NCBI RefSeq assembly: GCF_025736875.1
Contig: NZ_CP107052.1
Location: forward strand, 1,042,001 to 1,106,000
Reading direction: 5' to 3'
Origin: Candidatus Kirkpatrickella diaphorinae
Lineage (GTDB): Bacteria > Pseudomonadota > Alphaproteobacteria > Acetobacterales > Acetobacteraceae
Length of the DNA: 64,000 nt
Below, piece by piece: positions 37,312-45,995 of the stretch (position 1 is its first letter; every line of letters begins with the position of its first letter). Position numbers and translations under genes: made by a program. The notes beneath the pieces were generated by a model. That model was not told the DNA's origin and made no database searches. It worked only from the letters and a program-made list of their open reading frames with translations.

Positions 37312-37809
37312 TTAATTGTCGCCAGGGGCGGGAGTTCCGCGCGGGCGCCTGGGTCGAGGCAGCTCGATCTCCGTATTCGGCATAGCACGCGCGCTGCGTT
37401 TGCCATCCGAAATTTCTATCTGCTTAACGCGAACTTCAGGCTGAGGGCGATGCAAATCAATGTGAAGCAACCCGTTATCCAGCCACGCATCCCCGACTTC
37501 TATATTGTCGGCAAGCACAAAAGATTTCTGAAATTGTCGCGCCGCAATACCGCGATGAATAAAGGCGCGGCCCTGCGAGTCGTCATTCTGACGGCCTCTG
37601 ATCACAAGTTGGTTATCTTCCTGCGTGATCTGGAGATCCGTCATGGCAAACCCGGCGACGGCCAGTGTCACGCGCAGCGTTTTCTGGTCAAGCTGCTCAA
37701 TATTATAAGGCGGGTAGCCATCTGAAACGGTTTTGGCCGCGCGCTCCAGCATTTGCTCCAGATAATCGAACCCGAGAAATGTCGGGGAAGTGAATAAGCG
37801 TCCTGACAA
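37312..37809 (-). CDS. Small heat-shock protein Hsp20, UUG start
   Basis: ATP-independent holdase of the IbpA type, about 165 residues with an alpha-crystallin domain (about 35-130: YNIEQLDQKTLRVTLAVAGF, QLVIRGRQ, GLLHIDLHRP). I choose TTG because the only good ribosome site, AGGAGG at 37816-37821, is six bases upstream of it. An in-frame ATG five codons earlier precedes that site and lies in the loop of a hairpin that masks it, so it is unlikely to initiate. The leader has the hallmarks of a ROSE thermometer. A C-terminal basic/proline-rich tail follows the crystallin domain. Confidence 0.85.
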   Translation of the reverse strand: MSGRLFTSPTFLGFDYLEQMLERAAKTVSDGYPPYNIEQLDQKTLRVTLAVAGFAMTDLQITQEDNQLVIRGRQNDDSQGRAFIHRGIAARQFQKSFVLADNIEVGDAWLDNGLLHIDLHRPQPEVRVKQIEISDGKRSARAMPNTEIELPRPRRPRGTPAPGDN

Positions 37810-37814
37810 AGCAA

Positions 37815-37834
37815 GCCTCCTCATTGAGCGAGAC
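37815..37834 (-). promoter_or_regulatory. ROSE-type RNA thermometer hairpin over hsp20 SD
   Basis: On the minus-strand RNA, GTCTCGCTC pairs with GAGGAGGC around an AAU loop. The core TCGCT matches the ROSE signature UYGCU opposite AGGA: U-A, C-G, bulged G (37829), C-G, U-A. The whole AGGAGG ribosome site is masked, and would open on heating. The arrangement, with hsp20 directly downstream, fits ROSE elements described in alpha- and gammaproteobacteria. Confidence 0.75.
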
Positions 37835-37835
37835 A

Positions 37836-37867
37836 AACCGTCCTGACCCGAATGGCGTCAGACGGTT
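37836..37867 (-). promoter_or_regulatory. Upstream stable stem of the hsp20 leader
   Basis: AACCGTC-TGAC pairs with GTCAG-GACGGTT over eleven bases with one bulged base and a nine-base loop. It directly precedes the thermometer hairpin; ROSE leaders have one or more permanent upstream stems that keep the 3' hairpin in register. Confidence 0.6.
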
Positions 37868-37880
37868 GAATAAGGGTCAT

Positions 37881-37909
37881 TTTATCACATATGCGACTCA
37901 AACTGACAA
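37881..37909 (-). promoter_or_regulatory. hsp20 promoter candidate
   Basis: Minus-strand TTGTCA (37904-37909) is separated by 17 bases from GATAAA (37881-37886), a housekeeping-sigma-like pair. Transcription from about 37874 would give a leader of about 65 bases holding both stems and the ribosome site. No clear sigma-32 element was identified, consistent with thermometer control. Confidence 0.5.
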
Positions 37910-38005
37910 CTTCAACCACCCCGATCCCGTTTTAACTTTTGCTTCGGCGACATGGCGATGACGAAAATCGTTGGCGCGACGCCGAAATTTCGGTAGGAGC
38001 GCGCT

Positions 38006-38551
38006 ATGGAAGCTCTCTCATTCTTGAACGATCTCGACTCAGTCACGCCGACACCCATCCTGGTTGCACCGCATCCTGTCCTCTCGCGCAAGGCTGCGCG
38101 CGTCCAGCCCTCGGACCTGCCGCAAGTTCGTGCTGCCCTGCCCGGTATGTTTGCGGCCATGTATCGTGCGCCGGGGATTGGCCTCGCCGCGCCGCAAGTG
38201 GGGATCGGGCTGCGCTTCATGATCATCGACATTACCGAGAATGACGCAAGGCGCCCGCGTATCTTCATCAACCCGGAGATCACCTCCTTTTCAGATGAGG
38301 AAGCTGTGACGGAGGAAGGCTGCCTCTCTGTCCCCAACCAATATGCGGAGGTCATCCGGCCGGAGCGCGTCACGGTAAAATATCAGAACCTCGATGGCCA
38401 GGATGAGGAGCTGGAGACAGATGGTCTCCTCGCAATCTGCATCCAGCATGAGATCGACCATCTTGATGGCATTCTTTTCGTGGATCATCTTTCAAAATTG
38501 AAGCGCAATATGCTGCTAAGAAAACTGGCGAAAGAACAGCGCGGGAAGTAG
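38006..38551 (+). CDS. def: Peptide deformylase
   Basis: Metal-dependent hydrolase removing the formyl group from nascent N-terminal methionine. The three class motifs are intact: GIGLAAPQ (57-64), EGCLS (104-108, ligand Cys106) and QHEIDHLDG (His148, Glu149, His152). The 181-residue length is normal. A TAGGAG site precedes the ATG, with a perfect 12-base palindrome CCGAAATTTCGG (37982-37993) next to it. Two bases separate it from fmt; together they form the formyl-methionine cycle unit. Confidence 0.96.
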   Translation: MEALSFLNDLDSVTPTPILVAPHPVLSRKAARVQPSDLPQVRAALPGMFAAMYRAPGIGLAAPQVGIGLRFMIIDITENDARRPRIFINPEITSFSDEEAVTEEGCLSVPNQYAEVIRPERVTVKYQNLDGQDEELETDGLLAICIQHEIDHLDGILFVDHLSKLKRNMLLRKLAKEQRGK

Positions 38552-38553
38552 TC

Positions 38554-39465
38554 ATGCGCCTCATTTTCATGGGCACGCCCGCTTTCTCCGTTCCGGTTCT
38601 GGACGCGCTTCGGGCAGCCGGTCATGAGATTGTCGCGGTCTATACCCAGCCGCCCCGCCCGTCGGGACGCGGCAAAAAATTGCAGCTTTCGCCGGTGCAT
38701 CAGGCCGCAGAGGCGGCGCACCTCCCGGTTATGACGCCTTCCAAGCTGCGTGATGAAGCTGAAGAACTCAAAATATTTATCGACTTCCAAGCGGATGCCG
38801 CGATTGTCGTCGCTTACGGAATTATCCTCCCCCCGGCCTTTCTTACCGCCCCGCGCCTTGGCTGCATAAATGTGCATGCCAGCCTCCTGCCACGATGGCG
38901 CGGTGCGGCGCCGATCCAGGCCGCTATCATGGCGGGCGATGCGCAAACGGGTATCTCCATCATGCAAATGGATGCGGGGCTGGATACAGGCCCCGTCCTG
39001 TCCATGGCCCCCATCCCCATTGCGCCGGATGAAACCGGGGCGAGTTTGCATGATAAATTGTCGGCTCTTGGCGCAAAACGCCTCATTGACACCTTGAACG
39101 CGCCATTACAGGCCACACCGCAATCTGATCAAGGCGCGTCATATGCGGCGCGTTTAACGCGGGAGACGGGCCGGATTGACTGGTCCCTCCCCGCCGAAAC
39201 GCTGGAACGCCGGATACGCGCCCTTACGCCCTGGCCGTCCTCCTTCACGACCTATGATGGCACGACCCTCAAAATCGGTGGGGCGATGGTCGTGCAAGGC
39301 GTTTCATCCGCACAGCCCGGCGTGACTTTGGATGACGCCCTTACGGTGCAATGCGGCCAGGATGCCTTGCGGCTGACCCATATTCAAAGGCCGGGCAAAG
39401 CCATGCTCACGCAGGATATGTTTTTGAGAGGCTGGGCCGTGCCGCGAGGCAGCCGCTTTGAATAA
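38554..39465 (+). CDS. fmt: Methionyl-tRNA formyltransferase
   Basis: Uses 10-formyl-tetrahydrofolate to formylate initiator Met-tRNA. N-terminal Rossmann catalytic domain with VYTQPPRPSGRG, INVHASLLPRWRGAAPIQAAI (Asn, His and the SLLPRWRG segment of the active site) and MDAGLDTGPVL; C-terminal OB-like tRNA-binding domain from about 205 (ASYAARLTRETGRIDW). 303 residues. Its end overlaps the truA start. Confidence 0.96.
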   Translation: MRLIFMGTPAFSVPVLDALRAAGHEIVAVYTQPPRPSGRGKKLQLSPVHQAAEAAHLPVMTPSKLRDEAEELKIFIDFQADAAIVVAYGIILPPAFLTAPRLGCINVHASLLPRWRGAAPIQAAIMAGDAQTGISIMQMDAGLDTGPVLSMAPIPIAPDETGASLHDKLSALGAKRLIDTLNAPLQATPQSDQGASYAARLTRETGRIDWSLPAETLERRIRALTPWPSSFTTYDGTTLKIGGAMVVQGVSSAQPGVTLDDALTVQCGQDALRLTHIQRPGKAMLTQDMFLRGWAVPRGSRFE

Positions 39466-40252
39466 CCATCTGGAGGCGGGATATACGCGCTGGGCGCTTC
39501 TCCTCGAATTTGACGGGACAGGGTTTGTCGGCTGGCAAAGACAGGAAAATAATCCCTCTATTCAAGGCTGCCTGGAGGAAGCGGGCGCGGCTTTTTTCGG
39601 CGGCCAGTCCGTGATGTCGGCCACATCGGGGCGGACAGATGCCGGGGTGCACGCGTCAGCCATGGTGGTGCAGCTTGATGTGCCCGATATGCGCGCCGTC
39701 TCCGCCCACCAACTTCGTGACGGGCTGAATTTCCACCTGAAGCCCCATCTGATCGGCGTCAGAATGGCCCGTCCGGCACCGACGGACTGGCATGCACGAT
39801 TTTCCGCCATTGGTCGGCGCTATCGTTATACGATCCTCAACCGCGCGGCGCGCCCTATATTGGATGCCCATCATGTCTGGCACGTCAAACATCCCCTCAA
39901 TGTCGATGCCATGCAGGAAGCGTCGCGCTTTCTGATCGGTCGACATGATTTTTCATCATTCCGGGCCGCGTCCTGTCAGGCCAGCGGCCCGATCAGGACA
40001 TTGGATGAAATGACCATATCCCGTTCGGGCGATCATGTCGTCCTTGAGGTGCAGGCGCGCTCCTTCCTCCATCATCAGGTGCGGAATTTTGCGGGGTCAC
40101 TGGCTTTGGTGGGACGGGGCAAATGGTCCGCAACGCATTTACGCGATGTGCTTGATGCCCGGGACAGAAGCCAGGCCGGCCCCACCGCCCCGCCTGAGGG
40201 GCTGTGCCTGATCAGGGTGGATTACCCGGAAAAACTTTTTGAAAGTGCATGA
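39458..40252 (+). CDS. truA: tRNA pseudouridine(38-40) synthase, UUG start
   Basis: Isomerises uridines 38-40 in the anticodon arm. The catalytic aspartate is Asp61 in SGRTDAGVHA; the fold's RYRYTILNR and DFSSFRAASCQA segments are present. No ATG exists near the expected N-terminus; TTG eight bases inside the fmt 3' end has GAGG seven bases upstream and gives a start only about ten residues longer than usual. The overlap implies coupling to fmt. Confidence 0.92.
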   Translation: MNNHLEAGYTRWALLLEFDGTGFVGWQRQENNPSIQGCLEEAGAAFFGGQSVMSATSGRTDAGVHASAMVVQLDVPDMRAVSAHQLRDGLNFHLKPHLIGVRMARPAPTDWHARFSAIGRRYRYTILNRAARPILDAHHVWHVKHPLNVDAMQEASRFLIGRHDFSSFRAASCQASGPIRTLDEMTISRSGDHVVLEVQARSFLHHQVRNFAGSLALVGRGKWSATHLRDVLDARDRSQAGPTAPPEGLCLIRVDYPEKLFESA

Positions 40253-40271
40253 CGCAGGGCGCGGCGCCGAT

Positions 40272-40910
40272 CTACGGTGCCTTTGGTTTCGCCGGGTCCA
40301 GCCATAAAGATTGAGCCGGGAGATTGTGATTGAGCCGCGTCCCGACCTGCACCACAAACACACTGGCGACGAGGCTGAGCAGCATAATCGCCGCGACCTG
40401 ACGCCATTGGATTTTCAACCCCGCGCGCAGGACGCGGCACATCACGATGATCAGATAGATCGAAAGCATGACCGGCACGCCGGACAGCGCCCTTCTGGCC
40501 TGGGACGCATCATTCATGAGGATCTGTATCAGCGCACTGCCGGCCAGAACGCCGAAAATCAGAAACAAATTGGTCAGAGCCGTAGCGGAGAGGATCGCTG
40601 TCGCACAGCGCGGCCAGAGCGCCTCACGCCCCCAACGCTCCGCCGCTGCCTGAATAATGGTGATGATCACGAGATATTGGCAGATTTCGCCCAGCGCGAC
40701 GCGGGGATAACTCCATGGATCCATCCGCAATTGCGGCGCTAACAGGGAGAGGCAGAGAAAGACAAGTTCGGAGAGGAAGACGACGACAATCAGCGCGCTG
40801 AACACCGCAAGGCGTGTGCCCGCGAAATAGGCATAGGCCCCACCATCCATGCGCAATAACCCGTTCAGGCCCTGCTCAAAATTCTGCCGCATGGTTGAGT
40901 CAAATTTCAC
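40272..40910 (-). CDS. Five-span membrane protein, function unknown
   Basis: A 212-residue integral membrane protein with hydrophobic segments near 33-58, 68-91, 101-131, 141-164 and 168-190. The N-terminal soluble part contains FEQGLNGLLRMDGGAYAYF. Five spans and small size recall Yip1-type proteins, but I do not recognise a diagnostic motif and make no functional call. GTG start with an AAGGTGA site; ATG six codons on is an alternative. It sits 37 bases after dapE on the same strand and probably belongs to that operon. Confidence 0.65.
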   Translation of the reverse strand: MKFDSTMRQNFEQGLNGLLRMDGGAYAYFAGTRLAVFSALIVVVFLSELVFLCLSLLAPQLRMDPWSYPRVALGEICQYLVIITIIQAAAERWGREALWPRCATAILSATALTNLFLIFGVLAGSALIQILMNDASQARRALSGVPVMLSIYLIIVMCRVLRAGLKIQWRQVAAIMLLSLVASVFVVQVGTRLNHNLPAQSLWLDPAKPKAP

Positions 40911-40947
40911 GTAATGTCACCTTTTGGAGAAAATGGGTGAAGTCTGA

Positions 40948-42078
40948 TCAAAGCCCAAGATCCATAATGAAGGTACGATATATGTCCCGCAACGCGTCAA
41001 GGTCACCAAGATGCACCGCCTCATCGACTTTGTGCATCGTGGCGCCGACCAGACCGAACTCCGCCGTCGGGCAGTAGGGTGCGATAAACCGGGCATCAGA
41101 CGTACCGCCGGACGTGTCCATCTGGGGGCGCTGTCCCGTCACGGCTTCAATGGAGCGGGCCAGGCTTTCAACATAATGGTTCGGTTCTGTCAGGAAGGCC
41201 TCGCCGCTGATGGCGACATCAACCGTGGCGTCAGGGGCATATTCCCGCGTCGTTTCTTTGATCCATTGCGCCAGATCCGCGCCAAGATGATGGTTGTTGA
41301 AACGAATATTCAGCCGCAATGATGCCTGGCCAGGGATGATATTTGTCGCTTCATTGCCGACATCGATATTGGTAATCTGCAGTGATGAGGGTTGGAACCA
41401 AGCATTCCCATCATCAAGCGTGCGGGACCGGAGCCCATTGACCAGCGCAATCAGTCGATGGATCGGATTATCTGCGCGAAGGGGATAAGCGACATGGCCT
41501 TGCACACCCCGGATGGTGACCGTCGCATTCAGGCTTCCGCGCCGGCCGATCTTAATTATCTCACCCATTTTCTCCGGGTTGGAGGGCTCGCCCACCAGGC
41601 AGAAATCCGGGATATGCCCTTCCGCCTTCATCCATCCTAACACGTCCCGCGTGCCGTGCTGCGCCGTCCCCTCTTCATCACCCGTGATCAGAAAACTGAT
41701 TGAGCCATGAAGCTCACGCGTTTGCAGAATAGTTGAGACCGCACTCGTGAAGGCGGCGATTGCGCCTTTCATGTCACTCGCGCCGCGACCGTAAAGCACA
41801 TTCTCCTCAATCATGGCCGCGAAGGGTGGGTGGCGCCAGCCCTCCCCGGGCGGCACGACATCCGTATGCCCCGCGAAACAGAGATGCGGCCCGGTTCGGC
41901 CTCGCCGCGCAAAAAGATTAGGCGTTTGCGCCCCCTCCGGTCCGAAGGGAAGGTGCCATATCTCGAACCCCAACCCCGCGAGAACATCCGCGAGATAAGT
42001 GAGGGCGCCCTCATCCGCCGGTGTGACGGAGGGGCACTTTAGTAGAGCCTGCGCGAGTTCAAGAACCGGGACCTCCAT
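40948..42078 (-). CDS. dapE: Succinyl-diaminopimelate desuccinylase
   Basis: Dizinc M20 hydrolase acting after DapD and the aminotransferase in the succinylase route to meso-diaminopimelate and lysine. Zinc-site segments CFAGHTDVVPPG, GRGASDMKGAIAAF and TGDEEGTAQHGT are intact, as is the dimerisation-domain region after GHVAYP. 376 residues. It begins three bases after dapD, so substrate and product enzymes are cotranscribed. Confidence 0.95.
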   Translation of the reverse strand: MEVPVLELAQALLKCPSVTPADEGALTYLADVLAGLGFEIWHLPFGPEGAQTPNLFARRGRTGPHLCFAGHTDVVPPGEGWRHPPFAAMIEENVLYGRGASDMKGAIAAFTSAVSTILQTRELHGSISFLITGDEEGTAQHGTRDVLGWMKAEGHIPDFCLVGEPSNPEKMGEIIKIGRRGSLNATVTIRGVQGHVAYPLRADNPIHRLIALVNGLRSRTLDDGNAWFQPSSLQITNIDVGNEATNIIPGQASLRLNIRFNNHHLGADLAQWIKETTREYAPDATVDVAISGEAFLTEPNHYVESLARSIEAVTGQRPQMDTSGGTSDARFIAPYCPTAEFGLVGATMHKVDEAVHLGDLDALRDIYRTFIMDLGL

Positions 42079-42081
42079 GGC

Positions 42082-42912
42082 TCAGTCTCTCAACAGCTCG
42101 TTGATTGAGGTTTTCGCACGCGTGCGGGCATCGACCCGCTTGACGATGACGGCGCAGGCAAGAGACGGCCCACCCGGCGTCTTCGGCGGCAGCGAGCCGG
42201 GCACGACGACAGAGAAAGCGGGTACGCGTCCCATAAAGACCTCTCCCGTTTCCCGATTGACGATCTTCGTCGAAGCACTGAGAAACACACCCATGGACAG
42301 GACAGCGCCCTCCTCGACGATGACGCCTTCCGCCACCTCTGAACGGGCACCGATGAAGCAGTGATCCTCAATGATCACCGGCGCAGCCTGGAGCGGCTCA
42401 AGCACGCCGCCAATTCCGGCCCCGCCACTGATGTGGACGTTTTTACCAATTTGCGCGCATGAGCCTACCGTGGCCCACGTATCGACCATCGTGCCGGTAT
42501 CGACATACGCGCCCACATTCACGAAACTTGGCATCAGCACCACGCCGGGCGCAATATAGGCGGAGCGCCGCACGATCGCACCTGGCACTGCCCGGAAACC
42601 GGCGCGGTCAAAATGGCTCTTTTTCCAACCGGCAAATTTGAGCGGCACTTTATCGAACCCATCCACCCCGCCACAAGCCTGTGTGACCGGCTGACTGTCA
42701 GTCAGCCTGAAGGATAGGAGGACCGCTTTTTTAAGCCACTCGTGAATAGTCCAGCCCTGTCCGGATTTTTCAGCGACACGCAATTGACCCTGATCAAGCG
42801 CAGCGAGCACATTTTCCACCACGTGACGGTCTTCGCCACCCGTCCTGGCATTGAGGGTATCACGGCGATTCCAAAGGTCATCAATATGGGATTGCACTTT
42901 TGTAAGCTGCAT
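42082..42912 (-). CDS. dapD: Tetrahydrodipicolinate N-succinyltransferase
   Basis: Left-handed beta-helix acyltransferase using succinyl-CoA. Hexapeptide repeats run from about 105 to 220 (for example [24 protein letters not shown] and [31 protein letters not shown]-type regions). The start [14 protein letters not shown] fits the family at 276 residues; the open frame continues 19 codons upstream without support. First gene of the dapD-dapE unit. Confidence 0.94.
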   Translation of the reverse strand: MQLTKVQSHIDDLWNRRDTLNARTGGEDRHVVENVLAALDQGQLRVAEKSGQGWTIHEWLKKAVLLSFRLTDSQPVTQACGGVDGFDKVPLKFAGWKKSHFDRAGFRAVPGAIVRRSAYIAPGVVLMPSFVNVGAYVDTGTMVDTWATVGSCAQIGKNVHISGGAGIGGVLEPLQAAPVIIEDHCFIGARSEVAEGVIVEEGAVLSMGVFLSASTKIVNRETGEVFMGRVPAFSVVVPGSLPPKTPGGPSLACAVIVKRVDARTRAKTSINELLRD

Positions 42913-43407
42913 GAGGGTATTCCAACTTATTGTTGCCAGACTCAGTGACTGGCTGAAATGCGGCCTCATGACCGCTGCCCCTGTATGTCCGGGGGACGGT
43001 CATCAAGGCAAGCTTAAATTGTTTCCGGCACCTTTCCGCACCATGATAGAGCGCGCGAACGGAAACGAACTTTGCGGCCCTGACCGGTCTTGCGCGTCTC
43101 ATTCTTTCGCGGGCTAAATATGACGCGCAATAGTCTGAGCGCAACCGAGGGCCTGGAATGACGATGATATAAATAACGGTGACCGCGATGGACCGCGCCC
43201 TGTAAATGTCACCGTGACGCGCCGCCCTTTTTACCTGCGGACGATGAACATTGAAACGCATTTAAAATCTTTGCAACAGCATTAACCTTGACGCCGGGAC
43301 GCTTCAGCCTGCAAAACAAAGTATCACTTCGGGGCTTGATAAATGGCCTCGAGCGGCCAATCTTTTGACCGTAAAACAACCTCCCTGCAAAGCCTTATGA
43401 GAGCAAC
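42913..43407. other. Divergent dapD/GGDEF-like intergenic region
   Basis: Almost 500 bases with no convincing gene. It contains a hairpin at 42969-43002 (TGACCG/CGGTCA with inner CCCC/GGGG) upstream of dapD, and a repeat-rich block at 43177-43218: CGGTGAC/GTCACCG arms, the odd palindrome GTCAC-C-GTGAC and two copies of GACCGCG. A TTTTT run follows at 43228. No sure promoter could be assigned. Confidence 0.5.
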
Positions 43408-44388
43408 GTGCGATCACCGTCATTTCTGAGTAATGCCTGGTTCAAGCGCCGTAGTGCCGAGAATCAAACCGCTCTCTGCGTTGGCAAGACATGCCGGTGC
43501 AGTTTCGAGTTTGTTTCGCGTTTGAGGGCCGGGCCTTCGATTGCCCGCGGATTGGGTGAAGCGTTCGACGTCTTATGTGATCGTCTTGGCCCGACGGAGG
43601 CTGACCTGATTTCCTCCGGCCCGCTCGTTGATGAGCATGATGGGGCGGAGCGCCAATGGTATAGCCTGCGTCACTGGTCAAACGGTAAAGCCACATCCAC
43701 CTCTCCAATCCCGATCGATGAATCGACGGTCATGGACAGCGAATATCGCCATTTGTCGCGCGTGCGTTACGTGGGCGAGATCGGCATCATCGCGCATGTC
43801 AATGAGCGGCGCAATGTCTGGGAGGACCATATCGCCGATATTGACGCCTTCCTCACCACGGCCGCCGCGTTGCTGGAAGTTGATCTGACCTATCGCAAGC
43901 TTCTTGAAAATCTTCCTTATGATCTGCTGAGTCACCTCCCGAAATGGGAGTTGTTTCAGACAGAGGCGGAGCGCCGCATGGCGCGGCTCGATTTCGACAA
44001 TGCCCCGGCGACCTTTATGGCGATCCGCATCGAAAATCTTTCCACGATCCCGGTTGAGCAACTCAAAGCGGTCATGACGCAGATTTCCGAACGTCTCAAA
44101 ATGACTGTCCGACCGACTGACCTCATCGGCCAGCTTGATTCACAGACTTTTCTGATCATGCTTGATGGCGCAGACCGCTTCGCTGCCGCGGAAAGGGCGG
44201 AAGATCTCTGCTCCCGCCGGGATTATGCGACGCCGCTCGCCTCGACCCTCGCCCTCAAAATCGGGTTGGTAACGCGTGAGGCGCATAGCGTTGACACTTT
44301 GGAGACGTTTCTTGAACGTGCGTGCCTGGCGCTTTATAAAACGGCGTCCTCACGCTCCTGCTGGTCGTTCTTCCACGAAAATGCTTAG
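43408..44388 (+). CDS. Degenerate GGDEF-domain protein
   Basis: A 326-residue cytosolic-looking protein. The C-terminal part (about 185-325) follows the GGDEF fold: AERRMARLDFDNAPATFMAIRIENL, then TDLIGQLDSQTFLIML where the GG(D/E)EF loop should be, and an IGLVTREAHSVDTLETFLERACLALYKTA-type end. The signature is replaced by DSQTF, so diguanylate cyclase activity is unlikely. The N-terminal part looks like a GAF/PAS-size sensor but is not recognised. GTG start after GAGAG. Its stop overlaps the argB stop by four bases. Confidence 0.65.
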   Translation: MRSPSFLSNAWFKRRSAENQTALCVGKTCRCSFEFVSRLRAGPSIARGLGEAFDVLCDRLGPTEADLISSGPLVDEHDGAERQWYSLRHWSNGKATSTSPIPIDESTVMDSEYRHLSRVRYVGEIGIIAHVNERRNVWEDHIADIDAFLTTAAALLEVDLTYRKLLENLPYDLLSHLPKWELFQTEAERRMARLDFDNAPATFMAIRIENLSTIPVEQLKAVMTQISERLKMTVRPTDLIGQLDSQTFLIMLDGADRFAAAERAEDLCSRRDYATPLASTLALKIGLVTREAHSVDTLETFLERACLALYKTASSRSCWSFFHENA

Positions 44389-45311
44389 TCAGCATCCACT
44401 TTGATGAGTGTGCCGGAGCCTTTCCGCGTGAAAAGCTCCAAAAGGCAGGCATGCGGGACGCGTCCATCCAGAATGACCGCCGCATCAGCGCCAGCCTGCA
44501 CCGCCTCCAGGCAGGTTTCAACTTTCGGGATCATACCGCCGGATATCGTTCCGTTCTTGATCCGCGCCCGCGCCTCACTGGCGGTAAGTTCGGGGATGAG
44601 ATGCCCGGATTCATCCAGCACACCCGGCACATCTGTCAGCATCAGAAGGCGAGATGCATTGACGCTGCCCGCAACAGCACCGGCCACCGTGTCCGCATTG
44701 ATGTTGAAGGTCTCCCCTTTCTCACCATAACCAATCGGCGCGATGACCGGCGTCAGGCCGGCACCGAGGAGAGAGAATAGAACGCGGGGGTCAATTTCCG
44801 CCGGTTCACCGACAAAACCGTAATCCGGCGTCGCGTCGTCTGTCGCCACGACATGCTTGCGTTGCGTCAATTTTCGCGCCTTGATGAGGCCGCCATCTTT
44901 ACCCGATATCCCCACCGCCAAGGCACCGGCGCGATTGATCAATTCCGCAACCTGTTTATTAACGCTGCCACAAAGCACCATTTCAACGATATTGATGCTC
45001 TCTTTATCCGTGACACGCAAACCGTCAATGAAGCGCGATGGGAGTTTGAGTTTGTCCAGCATGGCGCTGATCTGAGGACCCCCGCCATGGACCACAATCG
45101 GGTTGATGCCCACCAGTTTGAGCAGGGCGATATCGCGGCCGAAAGCACTTGATAACTGCATGCTGCCCATGGCGCTACCGCCATATTTGACGACAATCGT
45201 ATCCCCGACATAACGCCGTAAATAAGGCAGGGCGCTTGTAAGAAGCGTCGCCTGGCGCTGCTCATCCCGATAAAGATCGGCGTCAGAAGATTTATCGGTG
45301 TGGTCGTCCAT
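44385..45311 (-). CDS. argB: Acetylglutamate kinase
   Basis: Second enzyme of arginine synthesis, phosphorylating N-acetylglutamate. The N-terminal KYGGSAMG phosphate loop, HGGGPQI substrate loop, and NVNADTVAG-like INADTVAGAVA segment are intact; 308 residues includes the N-terminal helix typical of arginine-sensitive hexameric enzymes. It lies 12 bases downstream of engB and ends the rpmH-to-argB cluster. Confidence 0.95.
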   Translation of the reverse strand: MDDHTDKSSDADLYRDEQRQATLLTSALPYLRRYVGDTIVVKYGGSAMGSMQLSSAFGRDIALLKLVGINPIVVHGGGPQISAMLDKLKLPSRFIDGLRVTDKESINIVEMVLCGSVNKQVAELINRAGALAVGISGKDGGLIKARKLTQRKHVVATDDATPDYGFVGEPAEIDPRVLFSLLGAGLTPVIAPIGYGEKGETFNINADTVAGAVAGSVNASRLLMLTDVPGVLDESGHLIPELTASEARARIKNGTISGGMIPKVETCLEAVQAGADAAVILDGRVPHACLLELFTRKGSGTLIKVDAD

Positions 45312-45323
45312 AACGTAACCTTG

Positions 45324-45995
45324 TCAAACAATGTGACGGGCGGCGGGTGCGTCAATGAGACGCGCCACCTCGGCCCGCAGCAGGGGAATGCCAGAGCCGG
45401 TCTCGCTACTCGTCCAGATGCTGAACGGATAAGCGGCCGGATGTTTGCGGATCGTCTCATCCACCTCGCGCCGCTTTGCCGCGAGAGCTGCCGGTCTGAC
45501 CTGGTCACATTTGGTCAGAATAAGCTGAAAAACCACGGCAGCGTGATCCAGAAGCGTCATCGCCTCCAGATCAACTTTTTTAAGCTCAATCCGAGCATCG
45601 AGCAGAAGGAAGACACGCGCGAGGCTGGGCCGACCGCGAAGATAGGCGAACATCAGCTCCTGCCAGTCTTCCTTCACCTGCTTCGCGGCTTTCGCGTAAC
45701 CATATCCGGGCATATCAACAAGAGAGACATCACCGCCGAGATTGAAGAAATTCAACTGCTTCGTGCGGCCCGGTTCAGAGGAAGCACGCGCGAGGCGGTT
45801 CCGCCCCGTCAGCGCGTTGATCAGGCTGGATTTCCCAACGTTTGACCGCCCCGCAAACGCAATTTCAGGCCCACCCACCGGGGGTAACATCTCCAATTTC
45901 TGGGTTGCGAAATAAAACTCGCACGGCCCGGCGAAGAGGAGACGACCACGCTCAATCTCCTCGTCCGAAAACGTCGCAGGATCTTTCTGAGTCAT
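45324..45995 (-). CDS. engB: Ribosome-biogenesis GTPase EngB (YihA/YsxC)
   Basis: Essential small GTPase for 50S subunit assembly. G1 is GRSNVGKSSL, G2/G3 are GRTKQLNFF and DMPGYG, and G4 is TKCD. The start at MTQKDPATF (223 residues) overlaps the yidC stop (ATGA); an open extension of 32 codons lies entirely within yidC and has no support. Cotranscribed with yidC. Confidence 0.93.
   Translation of the reverse strand: MTQKDPATFSDEEIERGRLLFAGPCEFYFATQKLEMLPPVGGPEIAFAGRSNVGKSSLINALTGRNRLARASSEPGRTKQLNFFNLGGDVSLVDMPGYGYAKAAKQVKEDWQELMFAYLRGRPSLARVFLLLDARIELKKVDLEAMTLLDHAAVVFQLILTKCDQVRPAALAAKRREVDETIRKHPAAYPFSIWTSSETGSGIPLLRAEVARLIDAPAARHIV

Noticed and set aside
37822-37824. ATG start for Hsp20
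   Set aside because: It lies before the AGGAGG site and in the thermometer loop; no ribosome site precedes it.
42969-43002. Lysine riboswitch upstream of dapD
   Set aside because: Only a simple hairpin is visible; no lysine-element core could be recognised.
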